The translations under genes were made by a program, and so were the position numbers. Positions 35,748-44,622 of a stretch of 64,000 nt of DNA are shown in pieces. Numbering within the stretch: position 1 is the first letter of the stretch; the number at the start of each line of letters is the position of its first letter. The stretch comes from Enterovibrio norvegicus_B. GTDB lineage: Bacteria > Pseudomonadota > Gammaproteobacteria > Enterobacterales > Vibrionaceae. The notes beneath the pieces are model-generated. The model had not been told where the DNA came from. It did not search any database and saw only the letters and a list, made by a program, of their open reading frames with translations. The stretch lies in contig NZ_MDAG01000005.1 of NCBI RefSeq assembly GCF_002876705.1, positions 18,789-82,788 on the forward strand, in the 5' to 3' direction.

Positions 35748-36959
35748 ATGGAAAAAGTGTATATCGTTGCAGCCAAACGTACTGCTATCGGCGCGTTCAC
35801 AGGTTCGCTAAAAGACACACCAGCAGGTCAACTTGCTGCTGTTGCAATCAAAGGCGCACTTGAAGCCGGTAACGTTGCTCCAGAAGCGGTTAACGAAGTT
35901 ATCCTTGGTAACGTCGTTAGTGCAGGACAAGGCATGGGAATCGGTCGTCAGGCTGCTATTTTTGCAGGTTTGCCACAAACCGTTCCAGCTTACGCAATCA
36001 ACATGGTTTGCGGAAGCGGCATGAAAGCTGTCATGGATGCAGTTACACACATTCGCTGTGGTGATGCTGACGTTGTCGTCGCAGCGGGTGTAGAAAACAT
36101 GTCTCAAATCCCATTCGCGGCGTCAGGCTCACTGCGCGGCGGTCAAAAAATGGGGGACATCAGCATGAAAGACCTTCTAATTACTGATGGCCTGACTGAT
36201 GTCTATAACCAATATCACATGGGCGTTACTGCAGAAAATGTCGCTGAACTTGTTGGCCTTACCCGCGAACAACAAGACACCTATGCAGCACAAAGCCAAC
36301 AAAAAGCCGTTGCAGCCGTTGAAGCAGGTCGATTCAAAGATGAAATCGTCCCTGTGGAAGTGAAACAACGTCGTGAAACGGTTTCGTTCGATACCGATGA
36401 ATACCCGAAAGCTGATACCACACAAGAAGGCCTAAGCAAATTGCGTCCGGCGTTTAACCGTGAAGGTACAGTTACCGCTGGTAATGCTTCTGGTTTGAAC
36501 GATGGCGCAAGCGCAATCATTGTTGCTTCTGAAGCAGCAGTGCAACGTCTTGGCTTGAAGCCGTTAGCTGAAATCACCAGCTACGCACAAGTTGGGTTAG
36601 ATCCAAAAATTATGGGCTTAGGCCCTGTGGGTGCAGTAACCGAAGCGCTGAAAAAAGCAGAGCTTTCGATTTCCGACGTGGATCTGTTTGAGCTCAATGA
36701 AGCCTTTGCGGCACAGGCGCTGGGTGTTGTCCACCAGCTTGCTGACACACACGGCGTCAGCCCTGAAGCCATTTTAGAAAAGGCAAATGTGAATGGTGGC
36801 GCAATTGCGTTGGGTCACCCTCTAGGTGCATCAGGTAACCGCGTTCTCGTTTCCCTGATCCACGAGTTGGAAAAGCGTGAAGGCACATATGGTGTGGCTT
36901 CGCTATGTATCGGTGGCGGCATGGGTACGGCAGTTGTCGTGAAACGTGCTAGCAACTAA
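35748..36959 (+). CDS. phaA: acetyl-CoA C-acetyltransferase (beta-ketothiolase) PhaA
   Basis: 403 residues. Thiolase active sites: Cys88 in NMVCGSGMK, the His in ALGHPLGASG, and the C-terminal Cys in LCIGGGMG. It joins two acetyl-CoA to acetoacetyl-CoA, the first step of PHB synthesis. It lies 17 bases after phaB. Assigned as phaA by operon context rather than atoB. Confidence 0.93.
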   Translation: MEKVYIVAAKRTAIGAFTGSLKDTPAGQLAAVAIKGALEAGNVAPEAVNEVILGNVVSAGQGMGIGRQAAIFAGLPQTVPAYAINMVCGSGMKAVMDAVTHIRCGDADVVVAAGVENMSQIPFAASGSLRGGQKMGDISMKDLLITDGLTDVYNQYHMGVTAENVAELVGLTREQQDTYAAQSQQKAVAAVEAGRFKDEIVPVEVKQRRETVSFDTDEYPKADTTQEGLSKLRPAFNREGTVTAGNASGLNDGASAIIVASEAAVQRLGLKPLAEITSYAQVGLDPKIMGLGPVGAVTEALKKAELSISDVDLFELNEAFAAQALGVVHQLADTHGVSPEAILEKANVNGGAIALGHPLGASGNRVLVSLIHELEKREGTYGVASLCIGGGMGTAVVVKRASN

Positions 36960-37008
36960 CGAACGTAAAACCCCTTTGGAACTAATTCAAACACTTAGGA
37001 GATACACA

Positions 37009-37356
37009 ATGTACACAGATATGTTTAAAGCATTCTCAGAGCAAACTGAAAAAACACTTGCCCCTTACGTTAAATTCAACAAGCTTGTTGCTAAAAATGT
37101 TGAAACGTTGACTGAACTTCAACTAAACGCAGTTCGCACTTACAGCGAAATGGGTCTAGCTCAAGTTAAAGCAGCAAGCAGCGTGACTGATGTGACTTCT
37201 TTGACGTCATACAGCAGCCAACAACTTGCAGCAATGACTAAGCTTTCTCAACAAATGATGGATGACAGCGCGAAGCTTCAATCTGTTGCTAAAGAGTTCA
37301 AAGACGATTTGGATCAACTGACTTCAGAAAACCTTAAAGCGGCTACTCCAGCTTAA
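37009..37356 (+). CDS. phaP: phasin PhaP
   Basis: 115 residues from ATG 37009 (TAGGAG upstream); a longer reading that overlaps phaA is not supported. Amphipathic helical protein (KFNKLVAKNVETLTELQLNAV, cut to LVAKNVETLTELQ) of the phasin_2 type. Phasins coat PHA granules and control their size. Located between phaA and phaC, the order common in Vibrionaceae. Followed by a G+C-rich hairpin at 37362-37390 (CCGCCCTCC / GGAGGGCGG) that may attenuate phaC. Confidence 0.88.
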   Translation: MYTDMFKAFSEQTEKTLAPYVKFNKLVAKNVETLTELQLNAVRTYSEMGLAQVKAASSVTDVTSLTSYSSQQLAAMTKLSQQMMDDSAKLQSVAKEFKDDLDQLTSENLKAATPA

Positions 37357-37362
37357 TCAAGG

Positions 37363-37391
37363 TCACCGCCCTCCTTTCTAGGAGGGCGGTG
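37363..37391 (+). terminator. hairpin between phaP and phaC
   Basis: Stem ACCGCCCTCC / GGAGGGCGGT around a TTTCTA loop, without a long T run (TGTTGT follows). It may stabilise the abundant phasin message or partly end it before phaC; inferred. Confidence 0.5.
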
Positions 37392-37417
37392 TTGTATCCG
37401 ATCAAGAGGGTTTACAC

Positions 37418-39238
37418 ATGTTTCAGAGCTTCTTCTCGGACTACCTTGAAAAACTCCAAGAGAGTAACCAGAAATGGTTTAAGGATCTTGAGCAAGGCAA
37501 GGCAGCCGTAAACACCCCCCTGAACAAAGCAATGCAAGAAATGAGTATCAATGATACGACTCAACTTCTTGAAAATGCCGCAAATCAACCTGCTGCAATG
37601 TTGCAAGTTCAGATGCAGTGGTGGGAAAAGCAACTCGAAATCTGGCAAAACGTGGCGCTCGCTTCAAACTGCGAAGACATTGTTGGCCCAGAAAAAGACG
37701 ACAAACGATTCCAAGACAAAAGCTGGCAAGACGAAGCGTTTTATAGCTTCATCAAACAATCTTACCTGCTATTTGGACGTACTTTCCTTGAAACCATCAA
37801 TGCCGTAGAAGGCCTAGATGAAAAAGCGAAAGAACGCCTCACTTTCTTCTCACGCCAAGCCATCAATGCGATGTCTCCTAGCAACTTCATTGGGACAAAC
37901 CCAGAGTTGTTTCGCCTAACGCTTGAGCAAAATGGTGAGAACTTAGTAAAAGGACTCGAGCAGCTTCAAGAAGACCTTGAATCTAGCTCTGACATCCTGA
38001 AGGTCAGAATGACAAACAACAATGCTTTCCGCATTGGTGAAGACATTGCGAACACCCCAGGTGATGTGGTGTATCAAAATGAATTGTTTGAACTGATCCA
38101 ATACCGCCCAATGACAGAAAAGGTCAATGCAACACCATTATTGGTAGTGCCTCCTTTCGTCAATAAATACTACATTCTTGATCTTCGCGAGAAGAACTCG
38201 ATGATGCGCTGGTTGGTTGAACAAGGCCACACCGTATTCATGATGTCATGGCGCAACCCAGGCGAACAGCAACGAAACGTTGAGTTTGGTGATTATGTCA
38301 CTGAAGGTGTTGTTAAAGCAGTCACTGCGATTGAAGACATTACTGGTCAATCGCAAATCAATGCTGCAGGTTACTGCATCGGCGGTACTGTATTAGCAAG
38401 CACCATTGCTTACTATGCGGCAAAACGCATGAAAGCGCGTATCAAATCAGCATCGTTCTTCACAACGATTCTCGATTTTGCTCAGCCTGGCGAAGTAGGC
38501 GCATACATTAACGATAGCGTTGTCAGTGCAATTGAAGCACAAAACACCGAAAAAGGTTACATGGATGGCCGCTCACTGAGCGTCACCTTCAGCTTGCTTC
38601 GTGAAAACAGCTTGTACTGGAACTACTATGTCGACAACTACCTCAAGGGGAACAGCCCTGTCGACTTCGATCTCCTTTACTGGAACAGCGACAGCACGAA
38701 TGTTGCGGGTGCAACCCATAACTTCATGCTGCGTGAACTTTATCTGAACAATAACCTAGTGAAAGATAAAGGCGTGAAAATTGGTGGTGTGTGGATTGAT
38801 TTGAACAAAATCAAAGTCCCGACCTACTTCATTTCAACCAAAGAAGATCATATCGCACTTTGGCAAGGCACTTACCGTGGCGCGCTCAATGTCGGTGGCA
38901 ACAAAACCTTTGTGTTGGGTGAATCAGGACACATTGCAGGCATCGTGAACCACCCTAGCCGCAACAAATACGGTTATTGGGTGAACTCTGAGTTGAGTGA
39001 ATCAGCGGACGAATGGTTTGAATCCGCAAGTCACAACACAGGGTCATGGTGGCTTCACTGGGACAAATGGCTTGAAGCATATAGCCCGAAAGAAAAAATC
39101 GAGCCCTATGCACAAGGTTCAGAGAACTTCCCTGTACTCACCGTTGCCCCAGGCAACTATGTGAAACAGGTACTGCCTATCGAGCCTAAAACTGAAAAGC
39201 CAGAACCAATAAAAGCACCAGCGAAAGCTGAAGCATAA
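37418..39238 (+). CDS. phaC: class I poly(3-hydroxyalkanoate) synthase PhaC
   Basis: 606 residues. The lipase-like box GYCIGGT carries the catalytic Cys near residue 320; the Asp in TKEDHIALW and the His in ESGHIAG complete the triad. Length and single-subunit form fit class I synthases using short-chain monomers. It polymerises 3-hydroxybutyryl-CoA to PHB on granules. Ends at a strong terminator. No depolymerase or PhaR-type regulator is in the window. Confidence 0.95.
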   Translation: MFQSFFSDYLEKLQESNQKWFKDLEQGKAAVNTPLNKAMQEMSINDTTQLLENAANQPAAMLQVQMQWWEKQLEIWQNVALASNCEDIVGPEKDDKRFQDKSWQDEAFYSFIKQSYLLFGRTFLETINAVEGLDEKAKERLTFFSRQAINAMSPSNFIGTNPELFRLTLEQNGENLVKGLEQLQEDLESSSDILKVRMTNNNAFRIGEDIANTPGDVVYQNELFELIQYRPMTEKVNATPLLVVPPFVNKYYILDLREKNSMMRWLVEQGHTVFMMSWRNPGEQQRNVEFGDYVTEGVVKAVTAIEDITGQSQINAAGYCIGGTVLASTIAYYAAKRMKARIKSASFFTTILDFAQPGEVGAYINDSVVSAIEAQNTEKGYMDGRSLSVTFSLLRENSLYWNYYVDNYLKGNSPVDFDLLYWNSDSTNVAGATHNFMLRELYLNNNLVKDKGVKIGGVWIDLNKIKVPTYFISTKEDHIALWQGTYRGALNVGGNKTFVLGESGHIAGIVNHPSRNKYGYWVNSELSESADEWFESASHNTGSWWLHWDKWLEAYSPKEKIEPYAQGSENFPVLTVAPGNYVKQVLPIEPKTEKPEPIKAPAKAEA

Positions 39239-39270
39239 TGTTGAGTTAGGTGTGCTTTAACACCAAACGC

Positions 39271-39304
39271 AAAAAGGCCGATTCACCATGAATCGGCCTT
39301 TTTT
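39271..39304. terminator. terminator after phaC
   Basis: 9-bp stem GGCCGATTC / GAATCGGCC (39276-39298) with A run before and T run after; may also serve the convergent tcdA. Confidence 0.9.
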
Positions 39305-39332
39305 ATGTTCAGCTTTTACCGCGTTTTGCTTT

Positions 39333-40136
39333 TTATTTTTTCGTCGTCAATTTGGCAATGATGCGAGATACAGCGACAAAACCAAACGTTGCTGTCACCA
39401 TGGTCGCCGCACCAAATCCGCTCGCACAATCCATGCGTTTAGGCCCTTCTGCGCTTGCTTTGGTTTCGCACACGCTGCCATCAGGTTGCGGGTACTTCAA
39501 TTGCTCTGTTGAGAACACGCAATCAATACCAAACTTACGCCCTTGAGTCTTGGTGAAGTTATGGAAACGACGTAAATTATTACGCAGCTTCGCCGCCAAA
39601 GGGTCTTGGATTGTTTTCGTCAGATCGGCAACTTGAATTTGTGTTGGGTCAATTTGACCACCAGCACCGCCTACCGTGATGATTTTGATCTTGTTACGCT
39701 TACAATATGCAAGTAACGCGGTTTTTGGTTTGATGCTATCAATAGCATCTAACACGTAATCAAATTCTTTCGTGATGTACTCAGGGATATTGTCTTCTGA
39801 GATAAAGTCATCAATCAAATTGATTTGGCAATCAGGGTTAATGGCTAGCACGCGATCGGCCATCACTTCAATTTTGCTCTGACCAATGGTGCCAGACATT
39901 GCATGGATCTGGCGGTTAATATTGGTGACACAGATATCGTCCATATCAATCAAGGTCAGCGTACCCACGCCACTGCGCGCCAAAGCTTCCACAGCCCATG
40001 ATCCTACACCACCTATGCCGATAACACACACATGTGATTGACGAAGGATCTCCAGTTCAGACATACCGTACAAACGGCGTGTACCGCCAAAGCGTTGTTG
40101 GTAGCTTTCTGATGCTGGTGAAGGTGATGTAGACAT
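39333..40136 (-). CDS. tcdA: tRNA threonylcarbamoyladenosine dehydratase TcdA (CsdL)
   Basis: 267 residues from ATG 40136 (MSTSPSPASESYQQRFGG); the ATG at 40163 is possible, but the shorter form aligns better with E. coli. E1-like ThiF fold with GIGGVGSWA nucleotide site and MDDICVTNINRQ. It cyclises t6A to ct6A in tRNAs, with sulfur-relay partners CsdA/CsdE. C-terminal hydrophobic tail MVTATFGFVAVSRI is a membrane anchor seen in the family. Confidence 0.93.
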   Translation of the reverse strand: MSTSPSPASESYQQRFGGTRRLYGMSELEILRQSHVCVIGIGGVGSWAVEALARSGVGTLTLIDMDDICVTNINRQIHAMSGTIGQSKIEVMADRVLAINPDCQINLIDDFISEDNIPEYITKEFDYVLDAIDSIKPKTALLAYCKRNKIKIITVGGAGGQIDPTQIQVADLTKTIQDPLAAKLRNNLRRFHNFTKTQGRKFGIDCVFSTEQLKYPQPDGSVCETKASAEGPKRMDCASGFGAATMVTATFGFVAVSRIIAKLTTKK

Positions 40137-40232
40137 AGTTAGCGGCTCTGTTTCAGTTTGCATTGATGGACTGCGGTTTATACGCGTTTGACGTGAAAAT
40201 GTCCACGCTCACAAAGCGCACTCTTCCCGCTG

Positions 40233-41120
40233 TTAAGATCTGATGATTTCACATTTCAGCCAATCGATCACTTGCTTTACAGCCGCTAAACGCCGCTTAT
40301 GACCATGACAAAACAGGAAATACCCATACGCGCTATCAAAGCGCAATGACAAAGGGTTCACCACCGCTCCTTGTTTGATAGATTCTTGAATCATAAATTG
40401 CGGGATGAGGGCAATTCCCTGACGGTGCTTCAGGGCCTCGAATGCCATATAGAAATGCTCAAATCCACCACCATAGGTTGGGCTATCTGGCGACACCCCA
40501 AGTTCATGCCAAAACTGGTTCCAGATCTGAGGGCGCGTGATGTGACTTATCGACGTAAGAGATACCAGCTCAGAGATATCACGAATAGGCTGCGGACATT
40601 GATCTGGGTTTGCCACCAGCATCAAACGCTCACGGATAAGTAACTCTGCATCTTCTTCATGGGTTGAAAGTGGCAAGCAATGTATCGCAATGTCACCTTG
40701 ATAGTGGTTTTGAGTATCTGATGTCACGCTGGCGCGGATCGCGAGATCGATATTTGGGTGTAATTGCTGAAACCTATTCAATTTAGGAATAAGCCACATA
40801 CTTGCTAACGACGGCGGCACTGAGATGTCTATACGACTTTGCGTCTCAGAGGTTTGCATTACGGTGGATGTAGCGTGCTGTAAATTCTCTAATGCTTCAA
40901 CAACCGACGGTAAATAGCGCCGACCGGCATCCGTCAACTCGACTTTCCCACCGTTTCTTTCAAACAATGAACATCCCATCAGTTCTTCCAAATGAAGGAT
41001 TTGTTTGCTGATGGCACTTTGCGTCAAATTCAAAATTTTCGCCGCTTTCGAAAAACTCAACGTTTGCGCCACGATCGTAAAGGTGCGTAGTGTTTTCATG
41101 GGGGGAATTGGCATCGCCAT
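40233..41120 (-). CDS. LysR family transcriptional regulator
   Basis: 295 residues (or 293 from a second ATG at 41114). HTH in the first 60 residues (LSFSKAAKILNLTQSAISKQILHL region), then a type 2 periplasmic-binding effector domain. It resembles the GcvA/DsdC-like subgroup in layout. Divergent from the aminotransferase gene, with a 128-base shared control region, so it most likely regulates the aminotransferase-BKACE pair. Ligand unknown. Confidence 0.88.
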   Translation of the reverse strand: MAMPIPPMKTLRTFTIVAQTLSFSKAAKILNLTQSAISKQILHLEELMGCSLFERNGGKVELTDAGRRYLPSVVEALENLQHATSTVMQTSETQSRIDISVPPSLASMWLIPKLNRFQQLHPNIDLAIRASVTSDTQNHYQGDIAIHCLPLSTHEEDAELLIRERLMLVANPDQCPQPIRDISELVSLTSISHITRPQIWNQFWHELGVSPDSPTYGGGFEHFYMAFEALKHRQGIALIPQFMIQESIKQGAVVNPLSLRFDSAYGYFLFCHGHKRRLAAVKQVIDWLKCEIIRS

Positions 41121-41248
41121 TCTTTACAGCCTCGCTACACTATGATTTTTTGGCATACCCTCCGAATTTATATCGTTTGCTGTTCATTTTCCAACCCGCT
41201 AATACTAACTGTTGAATACTTCTATTTTTAGGGCGGCGCAGGGATACC

Positions 41249-42568
41249 ATGACCCACATTTTACAAAGACATTGTCATTCTAAACTTCCAACGGTTACAG
41301 GCGGTGAAGGTGTTTTTCTTCTCGACACTGAAGGACGTCAATACCTAGACGGTTGCGGTGGTGCAGCGGTTTCTTGTTTAGGTCACAGCCATCAAGGTGT
41401 GTTGAGTGCGATTCAAACTCAGTTGAATACTATTCCGTATGCTCATACTGGCTTTTTTACTTCTCCTGCAGCTGAAGAGTTGGCGGAGCGCCTTTGCGAC
41501 AGAGCACCGGGGCCACTGAATCATGTTTACCTCGTCAGCGGTGGATCGGAAGCGGTGGAATCCGCGCTAAAAATGGCACGTCAGTATTTTCTAGAGAAAG
41601 GCGAAACGTCACGTACTCGCTTTATCGCCAGACGACAGAGCTACCATGGTAATACGCTAGGCGCATTAGGTGTGGGTGGAAACATGTGGCGCAAAGAACC
41701 CTTTGCTCCTTTGCTTCAAAATGGGGAACTCATTGCCCCGTGTTATGCCTACCGTGACAAACACGCTGATGAAACAGATTTCGATTATGGTCAGCGCGTG
41801 GCCAATGAGCTTGAAGAACGCTTATTGATAATGGGGCCAGAAACCGTCATCGCTTTTGTCGCTGAGCCCGTTGTGGGCGCTACCGCGGGGGCATTGGTCG
41901 CCGAGAAAGGGTACTTCAAACGCATTCGCGAGATCTGTGACAAGTATGGTGTGCTCCTTATTCTCGATGAGGTGATGTGCGGCGCAGGAAGAACAGGCAC
42001 CTACTTTGCTTATGAACAAGAAGAGATTGTTCCAGACCTTGTCACACTCGCTAAAGGTCTAGCTGCAGGCTATCAGCCTATTGGTGCAGTCATGGTGCAT
42101 GAGAAAATCTACAACGCTATCGCTGGTGGTACTGGCTACTTTCAGCACGGTCACACTTTTATGGCTCACCCCTTGGCGTGTGCAGCTGCGTGTGCCACGT
42201 TGAATGCTATTGATGCAGGACCATTGAGCGAAGTGACCGAAAAGGGCCAATACCTAGTCAAACGTTTAAGCGAGACATTCAATGCCCACGACTATGTCGG
42301 TGACATTCGCGGGCGTGGACTTTTCATTGGTATCGAAATGGTGCAAGACAAAGCCACGAAAACCCCGTTCGCGTCATCGCGTCCACTGCACACCGAAATA
42401 AAGAAAACGGCGATGTCACAAGGACTGATGTGTTACCCAATGGGCGGCACGATCGATGGTCAGCAAGGGCACCATATCTTGCTTGCACCACCTTTTATCA
42501 TTTCTGAAAACGAGATTGATGAGCTTGTTCGCCGACTCTCTCGCACCATGGATAACGTATTTGCATAA
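41249..42568 (+). CDS. class III pyridoxal-phosphate aminotransferase
   Basis: 439 residues. PLP lysine in TLAKGLAAGYQPIGA (about 269), cofactor loop GGSEAVES, and ILDEVMCGAGRTG are standard class III features. Substrate cannot be told; the group includes omega-amino acid, beta-alanine and diamine transaminases. It is followed nine bases later by a BKACE gene. That pairing suggests the amino donor yields a beta-keto acid that BKACE then cleaves. Regulator is probably the divergent LysR. Confidence 0.88.
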   Translation: MTHILQRHCHSKLPTVTGGEGVFLLDTEGRQYLDGCGGAAVSCLGHSHQGVLSAIQTQLNTIPYAHTGFFTSPAAEELAERLCDRAPGPLNHVYLVSGGSEAVESALKMARQYFLEKGETSRTRFIARRQSYHGNTLGALGVGGNMWRKEPFAPLLQNGELIAPCYAYRDKHADETDFDYGQRVANELEERLLIMGPETVIAFVAEPVVGATAGALVAEKGYFKRIREICDKYGVLLILDEVMCGAGRTGTYFAYEQEEIVPDLVTLAKGLAAGYQPIGAVMVHEKIYNAIAGGTGYFQHGHTFMAHPLACAAACATLNAIDAGPLSEVTEKGQYLVKRLSETFNAHDYVGDIRGRGLFIGIEMVQDKATKTPFASSRPLHTEIKKTAMSQGLMCYPMGGTIDGQQGHHILLAPPFIISENEIDELVRRLSRTMDNVFA

Positions 42569-42577
42569 GGATTGACC

Positions 42578-43411
42578 GTGCAAAAAGGAAGAACCATCAT
42601 CGTCGCGCCCAACGGGGCGCGTCGAACCAAGGAAGACCACACGCAATTACCCATGACGCTAGACGACATGAGTGTCTGCCTACGAGACGTTGCAAACGCG
42701 GGGGCAGCCATGGCTCACATGCATGTGAGAGACGTTCATGGAAAACACACTTTAGATATTGGACTTAACCGAGAGTGGCTCACTGAAATGCGTGCTCGCT
42801 TCGATTCCGATTTGGTGATTCAACTCACCACTGAAGCTGTTGGCATGTACCAACCTGAAGAGCAAATCGCCCTTGTTCAAGGCACTGAGCCTGAAACCGT
42901 CTCCCTCGCCCTTCGCGAACTTCGCCCCAACGCCAGTTATGAAAAAGCCGCGAGCCGTTTTTTCTACGAACTGGCTGAACGTCGAATCTATGTTCAATAC
43001 ATTTTGTATGATGCAGCAGATTTGTCGCTTTATTTTCAGATGGTTAATGACAAGACATTGCCTTATAACGGTCATCACCTACTATTGGTACTGGGGAAAT
43101 ACAAAAAAGACATGTTGTCGACCCCGACAGATTTACTCGAATTCGATATTAAACGTTTAACGAATGAGGGAATTTCTTGGGCAACATGTGCTTTTGGGCA
43201 ATATGAACATCAATGTCTAAGCGCAGCAATGTCGCTAGGTGGTGATGTCCGAGTAGGATTTGAAAATAACCTAATAAATTTAATAGGACAGCATGCGGAA
43301 AATAATGCTGAGCTCGTCCATCAAATCACAAACTTGTCTCAAAAGATGGGTTTAAATATCAATTCTGCGGAAGATTTAAGAAAAAATATCTCTCGTAGCT
43401 TTGAAGCGTGA
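42578..43411 (+). CDS. BKACE (DUF849) family beta-keto acid cleavage enzyme
   Basis: 277 residues from GTG 42578, with AAGG seven bases upstream; TTG 42572 is less well spaced. The HxH zinc motif is present (AHMHVRD), as is the late Glu ligand. However, the family's conserved Glu-Asp pair near the C-terminus reads GFENN instead of GLEDN-type, so the Asp thought to act in catalysis is an Asn. Known BKACEs condense a beta-keto acid with acetyl-CoA to give acetoacetyl-CoA and a new acyl-CoA. Base composition toward the 3' end is more A+T-rich than in neighbours. Confidence 0.82.
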   Translation: MQKGRTIIVAPNGARRTKEDHTQLPMTLDDMSVCLRDVANAGAAMAHMHVRDVHGKHTLDIGLNREWLTEMRARFDSDLVIQLTTEAVGMYQPEEQIALVQGTEPETVSLALRELRPNASYEKAASRFFYELAERRIYVQYILYDAADLSLYFQMVNDKTLPYNGHHLLLVLGKYKKDMLSTPTDLLEFDIKRLTNEGISWATCAFGQYEHQCLSAAMSLGGDVRVGFENNLINLIGQHAENNAELVHQITNLSQKMGLNINSAEDLRKNISRSFEA

Positions 43412-43538
43412 AGCCTATCTCTTGCGATCGGAAAAACAACTATTAGATAATCCTGTTGCAACTTGGATTCACATTTTATTTACAATTAGCGGACTCGCAC
43501 CGCGAAAGCAATCACATCATCGACAAGGAACATAAAGC

Positions 43539-44510
43539 ATGAAAGCGTTAAAACCTACGATCGTCGCAATGAGCTTTGCAGCTGCTTTAGGTACTGCCGT
43601 GCCAGCACAAGCTAACCAGTTTGTCACTATCGGTACTGGTGGTGTCACTGGTGTGTACTACCCAACGGGTGGTGCAATCTGCCGTTTGGTTAATAAATCT
43701 AAGAAAGACCACGGTATCCGTTGTTCAGTAGAAAGTACTGGCGGTTCTATCTACAACATCAACACCATCCGTGCAGGCGAGTTAGACATGGGTATTGCTC
43801 AGTCAGACTGGCAATTCCACGCGTACAACGGTAGCAGCAAATTCACTGAACAAGGTCCATACAAAAACCTTCGTGCAGTGTTCTCTGTTCACCCAGAACC
43901 GTTCACTGTTGTTGCTCGTGCCGATGCAGGGATCAAAACGTTTGATGACCTAAAAGGCAAACGTGTAAACATTGGTAACCCAGGTTCAGGCCAACGCGGT
44001 ACGATTGAAGTACTGATGGACGGCATGGGCTGGACAATGGACGACTTTAAGCAAGTGTCAGAGCTTAAAGCTGCGGAGCAATCTAAAGCGCTATGTGATA
44101 ACAAAATCGACGCAATGGTATACACCGTTGGTCACCCAAGTGGTGCGATTCAAGAAGCAACCACTGCGTGTGACAGCGTAGTAGTGGAAGTAAACAATGC
44201 TGCGGCTCAAAAGCTTGTCGCTGACAACGATTACTACCGCTCAGCAACTATCCCAGGTGGCATGTACCGTGGTAACGATGGCGATGTAAACACCTTCGGT
44301 GTGGGCGCAACGTTTGTTTCTTCAACTGAAGTACCAGACGAAGTGATCTACAACGTTGTTAAAGCTGTGTTCGAAAACTTTGACGATTTCCGTCGTCTGC
44401 ACCCAGCTTTCGCAAACCTGAAAAAAGAAGAAATGGTTTCTGACGGTTTGTCTGCGCCACTTCACCCAGGTGCGGCTAAGTACTACAAAGAAGCTGGCCT
44501 AATCAAGTAA
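43539..44510 (+). CDS. TAXI family TRAP transporter solute-binding protein (orphan)
   Basis: 323 residues with a clear signal peptide (ending AVPAQA, about residue 26) and the TAXI family N-terminus VTIGTGGVTGVYYPTGGAICR. AAGGA precedes ATG 43539. Such proteins deliver carboxylates or amino acids such as glutamate to a fused DctQM membrane subunit. No permease gene is within the window, so it must use one elsewhere. Position after the aminotransferase/BKACE pair suggests, but does not prove, a common substrate. Its own terminator follows. Confidence 0.9.
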   Translation: MKALKPTIVAMSFAAALGTAVPAQANQFVTIGTGGVTGVYYPTGGAICRLVNKSKKDHGIRCSVESTGGSIYNINTIRAGELDMGIAQSDWQFHAYNGSSKFTEQGPYKNLRAVFSVHPEPFTVVARADAGIKTFDDLKGKRVNIGNPGSGQRGTIEVLMDGMGWTMDDFKQVSELKAAEQSKALCDNKIDAMVYTVGHPSGAIQEATTACDSVVVEVNNAAAQKLVADNDYYRSATIPGGMYRGNDGDVNTFGVGATFVSSTEVPDEVIYNVVKAVFENFDDFRRLHPAFANLKKEEMVSDGLSAPLHPGAAKYYKEAGLIK

Positions 44511-44532
44511 TTGATTACCGAGTTTTGAAAGC

Positions 44533-44562
44533 AAAAAGGCGGGGTCAATACCCCGCCTTTTT
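44533..44562 (+). terminator. intrinsic terminator after the TAXI gene
   Basis: 7-bp stem GGCGGGG / CCCCGCC with TCAATA loop (44538-44557) and T run. Confidence 0.85.
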
Positions 44563-44622
44563 CCTGTCTGTTGAAACGTCGCGCAGCTTAACCGCTTAGT
44601 TCACTCTTTTATTTGTGAATGT

